From Caproicibacter fermentans (lineage in GTDB: Bacteria; Bacillota; Clostridia; Oscillospirales; Acutalibacteraceae): 64,000 bases of DNA. The notes under the pieces were generated by a model. It did not search any database, was not told where the DNA came from, and saw nothing but the letters and a program-made list of their open reading frames with translations. Made by a program: the position numbers and the translations under genes. The stretch lies in contig NZ_VWXL01000069.1 in NCBI RefSeq assembly GCF_009746625.1, forward strand, positions 1 through 64,000, written 5' to 3'. This document shows, piece by piece, positions 1 to 9,225 of the stretch. How positions within the stretch are numbered: the stretch's first letter is position 1; every line of letters begins with the position of its first letter.

Positions 1-176
1 CTCTATATGCTGGCAATGGCAGGTCGAAGTTTCAGTGAGACCTGACAAGGGAGAAGTGCGCCCATTTCCGCAAAAGTGGAAATAAATTCAGGAGTATAGC
101 GTCGAAATTCGACGTAATCATTCAGTTTGGAACGCCTCTTGAATCCCTTTTCGCTGAATTCCTCTTCCTGCGCCAT
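1..176. other. unassigned sequence at truncated gene junction
   Basis: No gene is recognised here. The reading frame of the following molybdopterin-binding fragment stays open back to base 39, but the translation has no resemblance to that family. The stretch around 63-83 has an ATTTCC...GGAAAT inverted pair and GTGCGCCC/AAAGTGG-like words. These faintly recall the terminal repeats of IS21-type elements; that is a weak inference. It probably replaces the lost 5' part of the next gene. Confidence 0.3.
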
Positions 177-524
177 TTGTTCAGAGGTTCCCTAATATTA
201 TGCACCGGCGGCATGAGCGTGGACCCGGATGACAAAACGCCGCTCGCTATTAAAAACAGCGGCGCGAAGGTCGTCAGCTACGGCGCGCCGGTGCTGCCGG
301 GGGCCATGTTCCTTGCGGCGTACATGCCGGACGGTCGGCCTGTGTGCGGCCTGCCGGGCTGCGTCATGTACGCGAGAAGAACCGTATTCGACCTTGTCCT
401 GCCCCGCCTGCTCGCGGATGTGCCCGTTACGGCGGACTGGCTGGCGGGTCTTGGAAACGGCGGACTGTGCCTGAACTGCGAGGAGTGCCGTTACCCGAAC
501 TGCAGCTTCGGCAAAGGAACCTGA
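177..524 (+). pseudogene. molybdopterin-binding protein, 5'-truncated (C-terminal part)
   Basis: This is the C-terminal part of a MoeA/MogA-like molybdopterin-binding protein of the stand-alone clostridial type. Recognisable blocks are CTGGMSVDPDD (the MPT-binding loop), SYGAPVLPGAMFL and GLPGCVMYARRTVFDLVLPR. A Cys-rich tail follows, CLNCEECRYPNCSFGKG, typical of this family. Family members are about 340 residues, and only about 110 are left. Homology begins near base 192, and the TTG at 177 is merely the first possible start. It sits 18 bases before moaC in the same direction, so it was presumably the first gene of the cofactor operon. The loss of the N-terminal part could be an insertion, a deletion or an assembly join. 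It is unlikely to be functional as it stands. Confidence 0.75.
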
Positions 525-542
525 AACGGAGGGCGAAAAGAC

Positions 543-1031
543 ATGGATTTTACACATATTGATTCAGGCGGGAATGCGGTAATGGTGGATGTTAGCGGAA
601 AGACCGCGACGAAGCGGCGGGCCGTGGCGGCGGGACGCATCCGCATGAGCGGGGAGTGCTTTTTGGCCGTTCGGAACGGAACGGCCAAAAAAGGTAATGT
701 TCTGGGCGTAGCGCAGGTGGCCGGCATTATGGCCGCGAAGCGCACAGCCGACCTGATTCCGCTGTGCCACCGGCTCAACCTGACCAACTGCCGGGTGGAG
801 TTCACCCTGCATCCGGAAAGCAGTGAAATCGAGGCGGTATGCACCGTCTTCTGCGAAGGTCGGACAGGCGTGGAGATGGAGGCGCTTACCGGCGTAAGTG
901 TTTCCCTGCTCACCGTCTACGACATGTGCAAAGCCGTTGACAAGCGGATGGAAATGGGAAATATTCATCTGGTGGAGAAGCACGGCGGCAAAAGCGGAGA
1001 GTTTTATTTTGGAAACGAGGAGCGCCCATGA
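543..1031 (+). CDS. moaC: cyclic pyranopterin monophosphate synthase MoaC
   Basis: MoaC converts the 3',8-cyclo-GTP product of MoaA to cyclic pyranopterin monophosphate in molybdenum cofactor synthesis. The 162 residues match the usual length. Family signatures are all visible: [18 protein letters not shown] at the N-terminus, [22 protein letters not shown] (metal/substrate region) and [23 protein letters not shown], ending in the conserved [18 protein letters not shown] ribosome site lies at 527-531. The stop overlaps the moaA start (ATGA), so the two are translationally coupled. Confidence 0.97.
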   Translation: MDFTHIDSGGNAVMVDVSGKTATKRRAVAAGRIRMSGECFLAVRNGTAKKGNVLGVAQVAGIMAAKRTADLIPLCHRLNLTNCRVEFTLHPESSEIEAVCTVFCEGRTGVEMEALTGVSVSLLTVYDMCKAVDKRMEMGNIHLVEKHGGKSGEFYFGNEERP

Positions 1032-1999
1032 CGGACCGGCTCGGGAGAACCATCGATTATATGCGGGTTTCCGTTACCGACCGGTGCAACCTGCGCTGCA
1101 AATACTGTATGCCGCACGGCGTCCGGCTGGCGCGGCACCGCGATCTGCTTACCTATGAGGAGCTGCTGCGCGTATGCCGTACGGCGGTCGGGCTGGGGAT
1201 TGTAAAATATAAGCTGACGGGCGGCGAACCGCTGCTGCGGCGCGGTTTCCCGGAGTTTGCCGCGCGTGTCAAGGGGTTGAACGGCGTGGAACAAGTGACC
1301 CTGACCACAAACGGACTGCTGCTTGCCCCGCAGCTGGACGCGCTTTGCAGTGCGGGACTGGATGGCGTCAACATCAGTCTGGACACCCTGCGCAATGAGG
1401 AATACAGCGCCGTTACCGGAACGGACGGCGTCTGTGCGGATGCCGCTCGGCAGGCAGTCGAGCTCTGTGTTCGTCGGGGGATGCGGGTAAAGGTGAATGC
1501 GGTTCTGCTGGCGGAGACCTGCGCGGACATCGTGCCGTTGGCCGCTCTGGCACGGCAGATGCCGGTGGACGTCCGGTTTATCGAGCCGATGCCGATCGGC
1601 GAAGGCGCGGCGGTGAAAGGAATTTCAGCGGAGATTGCCCTGAGCCTTTTGCGCCGTCAATGGCCGGATCTTTCCCCCACGGAAGAAAAACGGGTCAACG
1701 GTCCGGCGCGGTATTATGCCAGCCGGGAGCTGACGGGGCGTATCGGCTTTATCAACGCGGTCAGCCATTGCTTCTGCGCAAGCTGCAACCGGGTGCGCTT
1801 GACAAGCACCGGGCTGCTCAAGCCCTGCCTTTGTTACGATACGGCGGAGGACCTCAGGGCGCTGCTGCGCGGCGGAGCTTCCGACGAAGAACTGGAAGCC
1901 GCTGTCCGGAGGACGATTGAAAAGAAACCGCGGGCTCACTGCTTCAGCCGTGCGCAGTATGTCACCGAGCACCGGAGCATGAGCCAGATTGGAGGATAA
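1028..1999 (+). CDS. moaA: GTP 3',8-cyclase MoaA
   Basis: Radical-SAM enzyme for the first step of molybdenum cofactor synthesis. The N-terminal CNLRCKYC motif (near residue 18) holds the SAM-binding 4Fe-4S cluster. The second cluster motif, [18 protein letters not shown], lies near residue 250, and the catalytically important C-terminal Gly-Gly is present (it ends SQIGG). TGGEPLLR is the SAM-binding GGEP motif. At 323 residues the length is normal. It starts inside the moaC stop codon, and the next gene follows after 3 bases with its ribosome site inside the moaA end. Confidence 0.97.
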   Translation: MTDRLGRTIDYMRVSVTDRCNLRCKYCMPHGVRLARHRDLLTYEELLRVCRTAVGLGIVKYKLTGGEPLLRRGFPEFAARVKGLNGVEQVTLTTNGLLLAPQLDALCSAGLDGVNISLDTLRNEEYSAVTGTDGVCADAARQAVELCVRRGMRVKVNAVLLAETCADIVPLAALARQMPVDVRFIEPMPIGEGAAVKGISAEIALSLLRRQWPDLSPTEEKRVNGPARYYASRELTGRIGFINAVSHCFCASCNRVRLTSTGLLKPCLCYDTAEDLRALLRGGASDEELEAAVRRTIEKKPRAHCFSRAQYVTEHRSMSQIGG

Positions 2000-2002
2000 A
2001 AG

Positions 2003-2935
2003 ATGGGAAAGGTACTCGCGGTATGTATCAGCGAAAAACGGGGTATTCAGAAACAGAATGTCGGGACCGGCATTTTTTCTCCCGATTGGGGAATCGAGGG
2101 CGACGCCCATGGCGGGCACTGGCACCGACAGGTCAGCCTGCTGAGCGCGGACAGGATTGAAGCTTTTAACCGGCAGGGCGCGGGGGTAATCCCCGGGGCT
2201 TTCGGGGAGAACCTCGTGGTTGAGGGATTTGACTTCAGCTCTCTGCCTGTGGGCACGCTGCTGCGCTGTGGCGGCGTGCTGCTGGAAATTACCCAGATCG
2301 GGAAAGAGTGCCACAAGCACTGTGCGATCTATCAAAAAACGGGACACTGCATCATGCCCCGGGAGGGCGTGTTCGCGCGCGTGCTGGAGCCGGGATCCAT
2401 CTCCCAGGGAGATGAAATGACGGTCGAGGAGCGCCGGGCTCCCCTGCCCTGGCAGGCGGCGGTGATCACTCTGTCGGACAGGGGGGCGCGCGGAGAAAGG
2501 GAGGACAAAAGCGGTCCCGCTATTGCGGGGAGACTGCGGGATGCCGGCTACGAAGTCGTGGAAACACTGCTGCTGGCCGACGAAGCCGAGCCGCTCCGCC
2601 GGCAGCTGGTTCGTCTGTGCGACCAGCGCCGGCTGGATCTTATTCTCACAACCGGCGGCACGGGCTTTGCGCCGCGCGACGTTACTCCGGAGGCGACGTT
2701 GGCGGCAGCGCAGCGCAGCGCGCCGGGAATTTCCGAGGCAATCCGGGCGGCTTCCCTGAAGATCACGCCGCGGGCTATGCTTTCCCGGGGGGTATCGGTG
2801 ATCCGGGGCAAAACGATCATTATCAACCTTCCCGGCAGCCCCAGGGCCTGTCAGGAGAGCATGGACGTTTTTTTGGATACGATTCCCCACGCGATGGAGC
2901 TTCTGCGCGGCACGGCAGGCGACTGCGCCCGCTGA
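2003..2935 (+). CDS. MOSC domain / MogA-type molybdopterin adenylyltransferase fusion
   Basis: Two-domain protein. Residues 1 to about 145 form a MOSC domain (GIEGDAHGGHWHRQVSLLS, GAFGENLVVEG, and a Cys in IGKECHKHC), a fold that binds sulfur-carrying molybdenum cofactor. Residues about 150-310 are a MoaB/MogA domain (AAVITLSDRGARGEREDKSG, TTGGTGFAPRDVTPEAT, INLPGSPRACQESMD) that adenylates molybdopterin before metal insertion. The fusion suggests hand-over of cofactor, plausibly for a hydroxylase needing a terminal sulfido or selenido ligand as with XdhC downstream; that link is inference. It is tightly coupled to moaA. Confidence 0.93.
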   Translation: MGKVLAVCISEKRGIQKQNVGTGIFSPDWGIEGDAHGGHWHRQVSLLSADRIEAFNRQGAGVIPGAFGENLVVEGFDFSSLPVGTLLRCGGVLLEITQIGKECHKHCAIYQKTGHCIMPREGVFARVLEPGSISQGDEMTVEERRAPLPWQAAVITLSDRGARGEREDKSGPAIAGRLRDAGYEVVETLLLADEAEPLRRQLVRLCDQRRLDLILTTGGTGFAPRDVTPEATLAAAQRSAPGISEAIRAASLKITPRAMLSRGVSVIRGKTIIINLPGSPRACQESMDVFLDTIPHAMELLRGTAGDCAR

Positions 2936-3003
2936 AGGACAGGAACAAACGTGTAAAACCGCGTTTGAATTAATTTTGCGAACAGCAAAAAGGAGAGTGG
3001 CAT

Positions 3004-3873
3004 ATGAAAAAGATCTGTTCCCTGGTGATGGCGATGGTCATCGCGCTTAATACGACTGCCTGCGGCGGTTCCGCCGGTTCAAACGCATCCTCCGCAGAAA
3101 GCGTTTCCCCATCCTCGTCCTCCGCGCCCGCGGCGGAAAAAGTGGAGCTGGTCGTGTTTGCGGCCGCGTCCATGACCGAAACTTTGACGAAAATAGGCGA
3201 ACAATATCAGAAAGCCGAGCCGAACGTCAAGCTGACCTTTAACTTTGATTCCTCCGGCACCTTGAAAACACAGATTCAGGAGGGGGCAGGCTGCGATCTG
3301 TTTATTTCCGCCGGGCAGAAACAGATGAACCAGCTGGATATCACGGCGGATAAGACCGTAAATACAGAAGGCCTTGATATGATCTCGAAAGGCAGCCGCA
3401 TCAATCTTCTGGAAAATAAGGTGACTCTCTGTGTGCCAAAGGGAAATCCGAAAAAAATTAACAGCTTTGACGAGCTGGCCAAGAAGCTTTCCTCCGGCGG
3501 CGTGCTGATGAGCATGGGTAACAGCGACGTGCCCGTGGGTCAGTACACGCAGAAAATCCTTTCGTATTACAAGCTGGACGAAAAAGCGCTGGCAAAATCG
3601 GGTTCCATTACTTACGGTTCAAATGTAAAGGATGTTACCACCCAGATTATCGAAGGCAGCGTGGACTGCGGCGTGGTATACTGTACGGACGCCTTCAGCG
3701 CGGGGCTGACTCCGGTGGACTATGCGACCGCCGAAATGTGCGGACAGGTCATTTACCCCGCCGCCGTTCTGAAAGCTTCCAAACATGCGGACGCGGCGAA
3801 GGCGTTTTTAGATTATCTGACCACAGACGAAGCCATGACCGTATTTAAAGCCGTAGGGTTTTCAAAAGCGTAA
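3004..3873 (+). CDS. modA: molybdate ABC transporter substrate-binding lipoprotein
   Basis: Periplasmic-type binding protein for molybdate or tungstate, anchored as a lipoprotein. A signal peptide ends in a lipobox-like VIALNTTAC with Cys at about residue 20. It is followed by a Ser/Ala-rich linker and then the ModA domain starting VELVVFAAASMTETL. Family blocks include NFDSSGTLKTQIQEGAGCDLFISAG and the MSMGNSDVPVGQYTQKIL region. AAAGGAG lies just before the ATG. It is the first gene of modABC and follows the cofactor genes by about 70 bases. Confidence 0.95.
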   Translation: MKKICSLVMAMVIALNTTACGGSAGSNASSAESVSPSSSSAPAAEKVELVVFAAASMTETLTKIGEQYQKAEPNVKLTFNFDSSGTLKTQIQEGAGCDLFISAGQKQMNQLDITADKTVNTEGLDMISKGSRINLLENKVTLCVPKGNPKKINSFDELAKKLSSGGVLMSMGNSDVPVGQYTQKILSYYKLDEKALAKSGSITYGSNVKDVTTQIIEGSVDCGVVYCTDAFSAGLTPVDYATAEMCGQVIYPAAVLKASKHADAAKAFLDYLTTDEAMTVFKAVGFSKA

Positions 3874-3885
3874 AACAAGGCGTAC

Positions 3886-3922
3886 GGGTTACTAACGGAA
3901 GCATCGCTTCTGTCCGTAACCC
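3886..3922 (+). promoter_or_regulatory. intercistronic hairpin between modA and modB
   Basis: GGGTTAC at 3886-3892 pairs with GTAACCC at 3916-3922, and inner bases (ACGGA/TCCGT, AGC/GCT) extend the stem. No T-run follows, so it is not a classic terminator. Hairpins of this type between binding-protein and permease genes usually raise the yield of the binding protein by protecting upstream mRNA or by partial termination. That role is inferred here. Confidence 0.6.
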
Positions 3923-3937
3923 TGAAAGGAGGGGACT

Positions 3938-4606
3938 ATGGACTGGTATCCTTTATGGAACTCGCTGCGTATCGCTGCCGTCAGCTGTGTGCTGGTGTTT
4001 TTTTTCGGCGTTTTTGCCGCCTATTACATCGCCCGTCTGCCCCGCGCGGTCAAGGGAATTCTGGATGTGCTGCTCACTCTGCCCATGGTGCTGCCGCCGA
4101 CTGTCTGCGGGTATTTTCTGCTGCTTTTATTCGGTGTGAAACGTCCGCTGGGCGTATTTCTCTCGCAGTTTGGCATCCGGTTTGTCATGACCTGGTACGG
4201 AGGCATCCTTGCCGCCGCCATCGTCGCCTTTCCGCTGATGTACCGAACCGCCCGGGGCGCGTTTGAAAGCTTTGACGAAACGCTTGCCTGCGCGGGTAAA
4301 ACCCTTGGGCTGTCCAATTTTTATATTTTCTGGCGGGTGCGCATGCCGAACTGCCGTCAGGGAATTCTGGCCGGAACGGTGCTGGCCTTTGCCCGAGCCC
4401 TGGGCGAATACGGCGCCACCAGCATGCTGATCGGATATACGCCGGGGAAAACAGCCACCATTTCGACTACGGTTTACCAGCTCTGGCGTACCGACGACAA
4501 CGCCGGGGCCATGCGCTGGGTTCTGGTCAACCTGGCTATTTCCACCGTCGTGCTGCTTGCGGTGAATCTGCTGGAACAAAAAAACAAAAAGGTGGTGCGC
4601 CGCTGA
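3938..4606 (+). CDS. modB: molybdate ABC transporter permease
   Basis: Integral membrane permease of the molybdate importer, 222 residues with about five membrane segments beginning at residue 10. The cytoplasmic EAA loop is visible as GEYGATSMLIGYTPGKTATISTTVY. DVLLTLPMVLPPTVCGYFLLLLFG is the usual ModB periplasmic-loop/TM region. GGAGG precedes the ATG. The stop codon abuts the modC start without a spacer (TGAATG). Confidence 0.95.
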   Translation: MDWYPLWNSLRIAAVSCVLVFFFGVFAAYYIARLPRAVKGILDVLLTLPMVLPPTVCGYFLLLLFGVKRPLGVFLSQFGIRFVMTWYGGILAAAIVAFPLMYRTARGAFESFDETLACAGKTLGLSNFYIFWRVRMPNCRQGILAGTVLAFARALGEYGATSMLIGYTPGKTATISTTVYQLWRTDDNAGAMRWVLVNLAISTVVLLAVNLLEQKNKKVVRR

Positions 4607-5647
4607 ATGCTTCAGGTGGATATTCAAAAAAATATCGGCTCCTTTTCCCTGTGCTCCCGGTTTGAAGCCGACGGCGGAATCATGGGAATATTGGGGGAAT
4701 CGGGCTGCGGAAAAAGCATGACACTGCGCTGTATCGCAGGAATCGAGCGTCCGGACCGGGGCCGAATTTTACTGGACGGCGAGCCTCTGTTTGACAGCGA
4801 AAGGGGAATCGATCTTCCTCCCCAGAAGCGTCGGGTGGGGTATCTCTTTCAAAGCTATGCTCTTTTTCCGAATATGACCGTGCGCCAAAATATTTTATGC
4901 GGCCTGAAGAACGAAAAAGCGAAAGCCAAACGGAATGAGATTTACGGGCAGACCCTGACGCAGCTGGAATTAAACGGACTGGAGGACCGCCGCCCCGAGC
5001 AGCTGTCCGGCGGCCAGGCCCAGCGGGCGGCGCTTGCCCGCATCCTTGTCAGCAGGCCGAGACTTCTGATGCTGGACGAACCGTTTTCGGCGCTGGACAG
5101 CCATTTGCGGGTTCAGCTTCAGATGCGGATGCTGGAGCTGCTGCGTGAGCTGGGGGGACCGGTGCTTCTTGTGACACACAGTCGTGACGAGGCATATCAT
5201 CTTTGCGGACGGATCGGGGTGATGGGCAACGGCGTCTTTCTGACCTGCAAAGAAACGAAGGAGCTGTTTGCCAACCCTGAAAACCGGCAGGCGGCGGTGC
5301 TTACCGGCTGTAAGAATATCACCGGGGCCCGCAAGACGGGAGAATTTGAGCTGGAGGCGCCTGGCTGGGGTGTCCGGCTGAAGACGGCCCTGCCGGTGCG
5401 GGACGATGCGTGCGCCGTGGGAATCCGGGCCCATTATTTCCATCCACGGTCGTCCGGAAACCGTTTCCCGGTCCGGTTTACCGGTCAAATGGAGGAGCCC
5501 TTTGAAAGTATCCTCAGCTTTCACTACGAGGGGCAGGCGGCGGGTACGCCGGACCTCTGGTGGCGCGTCCCGAAAGGGAAAATATCATCGCCCCTGCCCG
5601 CCGAATTGGGCGTTGCCCCGGCCAACGTATTCCCACTTTATCAATAA
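4607..5647 (+). CDS. modC: molybdate ABC transporter ATP-binding protein
   Basis: ATPase of the ModABC importer. Walker A is GESGCGKS (near residue 30), the signature is LSGGQAQRAALAR, Walker B is LLMLDEPFSALD, and the switch His is in LLVTHSRDEAY. The C-terminal third (about residue 235 on) is a degenerate accessory domain where MOP/TOBE modules sit in other ModC proteins; I cannot see a clear MOP motif. Immediate adjacency to modB argues for coupled translation. Confidence 0.95.
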   Translation: MLQVDIQKNIGSFSLCSRFEADGGIMGILGESGCGKSMTLRCIAGIERPDRGRILLDGEPLFDSERGIDLPPQKRRVGYLFQSYALFPNMTVRQNILCGLKNEKAKAKRNEIYGQTLTQLELNGLEDRRPEQLSGGQAQRAALARILVSRPRLLMLDEPFSALDSHLRVQLQMRMLELLRELGGPVLLVTHSRDEAYHLCGRIGVMGNGVFLTCKETKELFANPENRQAAVLTGCKNITGARKTGEFELEAPGWGVRLKTALPVRDDACAVGIRAHYFHPRSSGNRFPVRFTGQMEEPFESILSFHYEGQAAGTPDLWWRVPKGKISSPLPAELGVAPANVFPLYQ

Positions 5648-5660
5648 AGGAGAAATAAAA

Positions 5661-6638
5661 ATGGAAAAGCTGCTTCAAATTTTATCGGAACGGCAAAGCA
5701 CCGGATTGAAAAGCATGCTGGTTACCGTGGCCGACAGTACCGCGCATGTGCCGCGTCATGCCGGGTCCTATATGCTGGTGGGCGAAGAGGGACGGCTGTA
5801 CGGTACTATCGGCGGGGGACTGCTGGAATACCGGTGTATCCAGCTGGCAAAAGATATGCTGACGGTCTGCGAAAGCGGACTGCGGAAGTTCCGCCTCGCG
5901 CCCAATGAGATCGCGGATCTGGGAATGACTTGCGGCGGCGACATGGAGGTGCTGTTTACCCTTTGGCCTGACGAAGAACTCTACGCCGCCGTCTGCGCCC
6001 GGCTCGTCGGACTGCTGAGCAGGCATAGGGAATGCTGGTGGGCGCTGCCGCTGGACGGTTCGGTTCCCTTCGCGTTCGAAAAACGTCCCGAAGAATTTAC
6101 GCACGGCCAGATCCGGGGGCGGGCCGCCGAGGGTGGAAAGCCGTGCTTTGTGGAAAGGCTCAATACCTCAGCGCGCGTCTGCATTTTCGGCGGCGGCCAT
6201 CTGGCGCAGGAATTGGTTCCGCTTCTGGTGCATTTGGGCTTTCGCTGCGTGGTCACAGACGATCGACCGGAATTTTCGGCAAAAGAGCTTTTCCCCGGTG
6301 CGGAAGAAGTGCTTACAGCGGATTATTCACACCTTGCGGACAGCGGCATTATTTTGCAAGAGCAGGACTGTGTCTGCATTATGACAAGAGGGCATCTGGG
6401 TGATACCGACTGCGAGCGCTTCGCCCTGAAAAGTCAGGCTTCCTATATCGGTGTCGTCGGCAGCGCGTGCAAAGTGGCGGCCGTACGTGAAAAACTGCTG
6501 AAGGAGGGATACTCGCACGCCGAACTCGATCGGGTGAACAGCCCCATCGGAATTGACATTCACAGCGAAACCCCCGCCGAAATCGCCGTCAGTATCGCGG
6601 CCCAACTGATCGAGCATCGCGCCAAATTTATCATTTGA
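5661..6638 (+). CDS. XdhC/CoxF family molybdenum-hydroxylase maturation protein
   Basis: XdhC-type factors bind molybdenum cofactor, help add its terminal sulfur and insert it into xanthine-dehydrogenase-like enzymes. The 325 residues have the XdhC N-terminal domain (VTVADSTAHVPRHAGSYMLV, GTIGGGLLEYRC, GMTCGGDMEVLF) and a C-terminal Rossmann-type domain (CIFGGGHLAQELVPL). The start is the ATG at 5661, preceded by AAAGGAG at 5646. A longer in-frame reading overlaps modC and is not used. No molybdenum hydroxylase structural gene lies in the window, so its client must be elsewhere. Confidence 0.92.
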   Translation: MEKLLQILSERQSTGLKSMLVTVADSTAHVPRHAGSYMLVGEEGRLYGTIGGGLLEYRCIQLAKDMLTVCESGLRKFRLAPNEIADLGMTCGGDMEVLFTLWPDEELYAAVCARLVGLLSRHRECWWALPLDGSVPFAFEKRPEEFTHGQIRGRAAEGGKPCFVERLNTSARVCIFGGGHLAQELVPLLVHLGFRCVVTDDRPEFSAKELFPGAEEVLTADYSHLADSGIILQEQDCVCIMTRGHLGDTDCERFALKSQASYIGVVGSACKVAAVREKLLKEGYSHAELDRVNSPIGIDIHSETPAEIAVSIAAQLIEHRAKFII

Positions 6639-6785
6639 GAGCAATTTGTGCCTGAATTGCTTTTGGCCTGAACGGGGTGTATCTTTTCGGATATCTGGCC
6701 TTTGCGGGGATCCCGCGCCTTATCTGAAAACGGACACGGGCGCCGGCGCGCCGTGATTTCTTTGTTCCCCGGAAATTTCGCAAAA

Positions 6786-6828
6786 AAAGACTCTCCGCCT
6801 TTTTTGAGGCGGAGTCTTATTTTACTGT
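6786..6828. terminator. convergent bidirectional terminator
   Basis: AAGACTC-TC-CGCC and GGCGGAGTCTT form a strong stem (6787-6818) with A-rich sequence on the left and T-rich on the right. It lies between the xdhC-type gene on the plus strand and the arabinofuranosidase on the minus strand, so it can serve both. Confidence 0.85.
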
Positions 6829-6864
6829 ATGATTGCGAAATGCGCATGGGTATGTAGGAAAGAT

Positions 6865-8343
6865 TTAGCATGCCGTTTTAATTCTCACAACGCTGCAGGG
6901 CGGGATTTCAGCCGTTATCTCTCCCTTTTTCACAGTCAAACGGTCAAACGCCCTGATCTTCACGGTATCCGGAGAAGCAAAGCTGTTATAAGCATGACTG
7001 TCATCCGTCAGGATCGAAGCGGTAACGCGGCCCGCTTCCCAACCTAAAATCCGGCATTCCGCCAAATCGGTTTCGTCCAGTGAAGTGTTGACAATAGTCA
7101 GGTTCAGCTCGCCGGCCTCATTACGGGACGCCGAAACGCTTATCTGAGGAATCAGGGCTCCCTGCGTGCCCACTTCCTTCGTCTGCACGTCGGAATCAAT
7201 CAGCGCCGCATCCTGATGGGCCTGAAAGAGATCATAGATACAGTATGTTGGCGTGAGCACCATTTTCTTTCCCTCGGTGAGAATGACGGATTGCAGTACG
7301 TTGACCATTTGGGCAATGTTCGCCATGCGTACACGGTCGCTGTGGCGGTTGAATATATTCAGCGTCAAAGCGGCCACCAGCGCGTCCCGCATGGAATTCT
7401 GCTGGAACAGGAATTGCGGATTCGCGCCCGGTTCGGCGTCGTACCAGGTGCCCCATTCGTCCACAATCAGCGCGACCCGGTGACTCGGATCGTAGCGATC
7501 CATGATCTGCGTATGCTTTTCAATGAGCCGCTCCATTTTCAGAGCTTTTTTCAGCGTCGTGTAATATTCGGCCTCGGTAAAATCCAGGGCGCTCCCCTTC
7601 ACATTGTTGAAGTCTCCGGGGACCGTGTAGTAATGAAGGGCGATAGCGTCCATGTAAGGCCCGGCCAGCTTCATGACCGTGTCCGTCCAACGGTAATCCT
7701 CTTCATTCGGACCACTGGCTATTTTAAAGAGCTTGTTGCCGCCAAAATCCTTCAGGTACGTCTGATACCGGCGGAACAGATCCGAGTAGTATTCCGGGCG
7801 CATATTGCCTCCGCCGCCCCAGCTTTCGTTGCCGATTCCGAAAAACTTTACCTTCCAGGGCTGTTCCCTGCCGTTTCGCATGCGCAGCCGGGTCAGGGGG
7901 GACCGGCCCGGAAAGGTGAGGTATTCTACCCATTCGCTCATTTCCCGAACCGTTCCGGAACCCAGATTGCCGTTGATATACGGCTCGCAGCCTACTTGAC
8001 GGCAAAGCTCCAGGAATTCGTGCGTGCCGAAGGAGTTATCCTCCACAAGCCCGCCCCAGTTGCTGTTAACCATCTTTTTCCGTTTTCTTTTTGGCCCGAT
8101 GCCGTCCTTCCAGTGGTACTCGTCCGCAAAGCAGCCTCCCGGCCATCTCAGCACGGGAACACGGATGTGCCGCAGCGCCTCCACCACATCGGTCCGGATC
8201 CCGTTTACGTTTGCGATTTCAGACTCCTCTCCGACATAGATCCCCCCGTAGATGCAATGTCCGAGGTGCTCGGAAAAGTGCCCGTAGATGTTTTTGCTGA
8301 TTTTGTTTAACAAATGTTCCGCGTGAACGATAATTCGGCTCAT
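6865..8343 (-). CDS. alpha-L-arabinofuranosidase, GH51
   Basis: Cytoplasmic retaining arabinofuranosidase releasing L-arabinose from short arabinan or arabinoxylan oligomers. No signal peptide is seen. The acid/base Glu is in [11 protein letters not shown] and the nucleophile Glu in [19 protein letters not shown] and [20 protein letters not shown] are standard GH51 blocks. About 492 residues is typical. ATG at 8343 is chosen because GGGAG lies 9 bases upstream; a TTG five codons earlier is less good. It is the last gene of a minus-strand block with sugar ABC-transporter genes. Confidence 0.96.
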   Translation of the reverse strand: MSRIIVHAEHLLNKISKNIYGHFSEHLGHCIYGGIYVGEESEIANVNGIRTDVVEALRHIRVPVLRWPGGCFADEYHWKDGIGPKRKRKKMVNSNWGGLVEDNSFGTHEFLELCRQVGCEPYINGNLGSGTVREMSEWVEYLTFPGRSPLTRLRMRNGREQPWKVKFFGIGNESWGGGGNMRPEYYSDLFRRYQTYLKDFGGNKLFKIASGPNEEDYRWTDTVMKLAGPYMDAIALHYYTVPGDFNNVKGSALDFTEAEYYTTLKKALKMERLIEKHTQIMDRYDPSHRVALIVDEWGTWYDAEPGANPQFLFQQNSMRDALVAALTLNIFNRHSDRVRMANIAQMVNVLQSVILTEGKKMVLTPTYCIYDLFQAHQDAALIDSDVQTKEVGTQGALIPQISVSASRNEAGELNLTIVNTSLDETDLAECRILGWEAGRVTASILTDDSHAYNSFASPDTVKIRAFDRLTVKKGEITAEIPPCSVVRIKTAC

Positions 8344-8364
8344 AGCTTCAGCTCCCAATCGTTT

Positions 8365-9225
8365 TCAACCTTTGACGGCTCCGGCAATCAGGCTTTCCTG
8401 AACCTGGCTGCTGCACAGCAGATAGATGATAATCGTCGGAATCGTCGCCACCATCAGTCCGGCCCCGATGACGCCCCATTGCGTGATATACGTTCCAACC
8501 ATCGACATCATCCCGACGGTCAGCGTCTGATAACTCTGATTGTTGATAAACGTCACGGCGAACATCAGCTCGTTCCACGATGACAGATAGGTGAAGATTG
8601 CGACCGTAGCAAGCGCGGACCGGATCTGGGGCACAATGATATAAAAATAGGTTCTATAAATACCGCAGCCGTCTATCACGGCGGCCTCTTCCAGCTCAAG
8701 CGGTATCCCTTTGAAAAAGCTGCCCAATATAAACACCGCCATGGGAAGCGCGAACGCGGAGTACGGAAGGATCAGCGAGGCGTAGGTATTCAGCAGCTTC
8801 AAATTTTTCAAAACCATAAACAGGGGAAGCAGGGCCGCGTGAATCGGCACCATCATGCCAACCAGAATCAGGGTCATGGTAAATTTGCTGAGCTTCCAGT
8901 TCATCCTGGTGATCGCATAGGCTGCCATGGATGAGAGAAATAAAACCAGAACAATGGTGACGGTGGTCACAAAGGCACTGTTCAGAAAAAACTTAATTAC
9001 GTTTCCCTGATTTAAAGCGACCGCATAGTTTTGCCAGCGGAATGTGCTCGGCAGCCCCGCGACATTGCCGCTGAAAATTTCACTGTTGTCTTTCAGGGAA
9101 AAGAATACGAGCCAAATCAGCGGATAGATTTGCGTGACCGCCACAAAAATCAAAAAGATTTGAAGAAGAACTTTTCCGACGGATCCGGATGCCCGCTTCG
9201 TTGTATCCATGCTATCACTTCTCAT
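8365..9225 (-). CDS. sugar ABC transporter permease, MalG family
   Basis: Second membrane subunit of a CUT1-type oligosaccharide importer, about 286 residues and six membrane segments. The EAA loop reads IPLELEEAAVIDGCGIYRT. The start codon overlaps the stop of the partner permease (ATGA); an ATG five codons in (9210) is an alternative. It lies 22 bases upstream of the GH51 gene. No ATPase gene is present in the block, so a shared MsmX-type ATPase from elsewhere is expected (known for such clostridial systems, inferred here). Confidence 0.94.
   Translation of the reverse strand: MRSDSMDTTKRASGSVGKVLLQIFLIFVAVTQIYPLIWLVFFSLKDNSEIFSGNVAGLPSTFRWQNYAVALNQGNVIKFFLNSAFVTTVTIVLVLFLSSMAAYAITRMNWKLSKFTMTLILVGMMVPIHAALLPLFMVLKNLKLLNTYASLILPYSAFALPMAVFILGSFFKGIPLELEEAAVIDGCGIYRTYFYIIVPQIRSALATVAIFTYLSSWNELMFAVTFINNQSYQTLTVGMMSMVGTYITQWGVIGAGLMVATIPTIIIYLLCSSQVQESLIAGAVKG

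Noticed and set aside
1625-2890. 421-codon minus frame opposite moaA and the MOSC/MogA fusion
   Set aside because: Shadow of two real genes; no start signals.
2936-3003. Possible molybdenum-cofactor riboswitch before modA
   Set aside because: The gap is only 68 bases and contains just a weak AAACG/CGTTT pairing, far too small for that riboswitch class.
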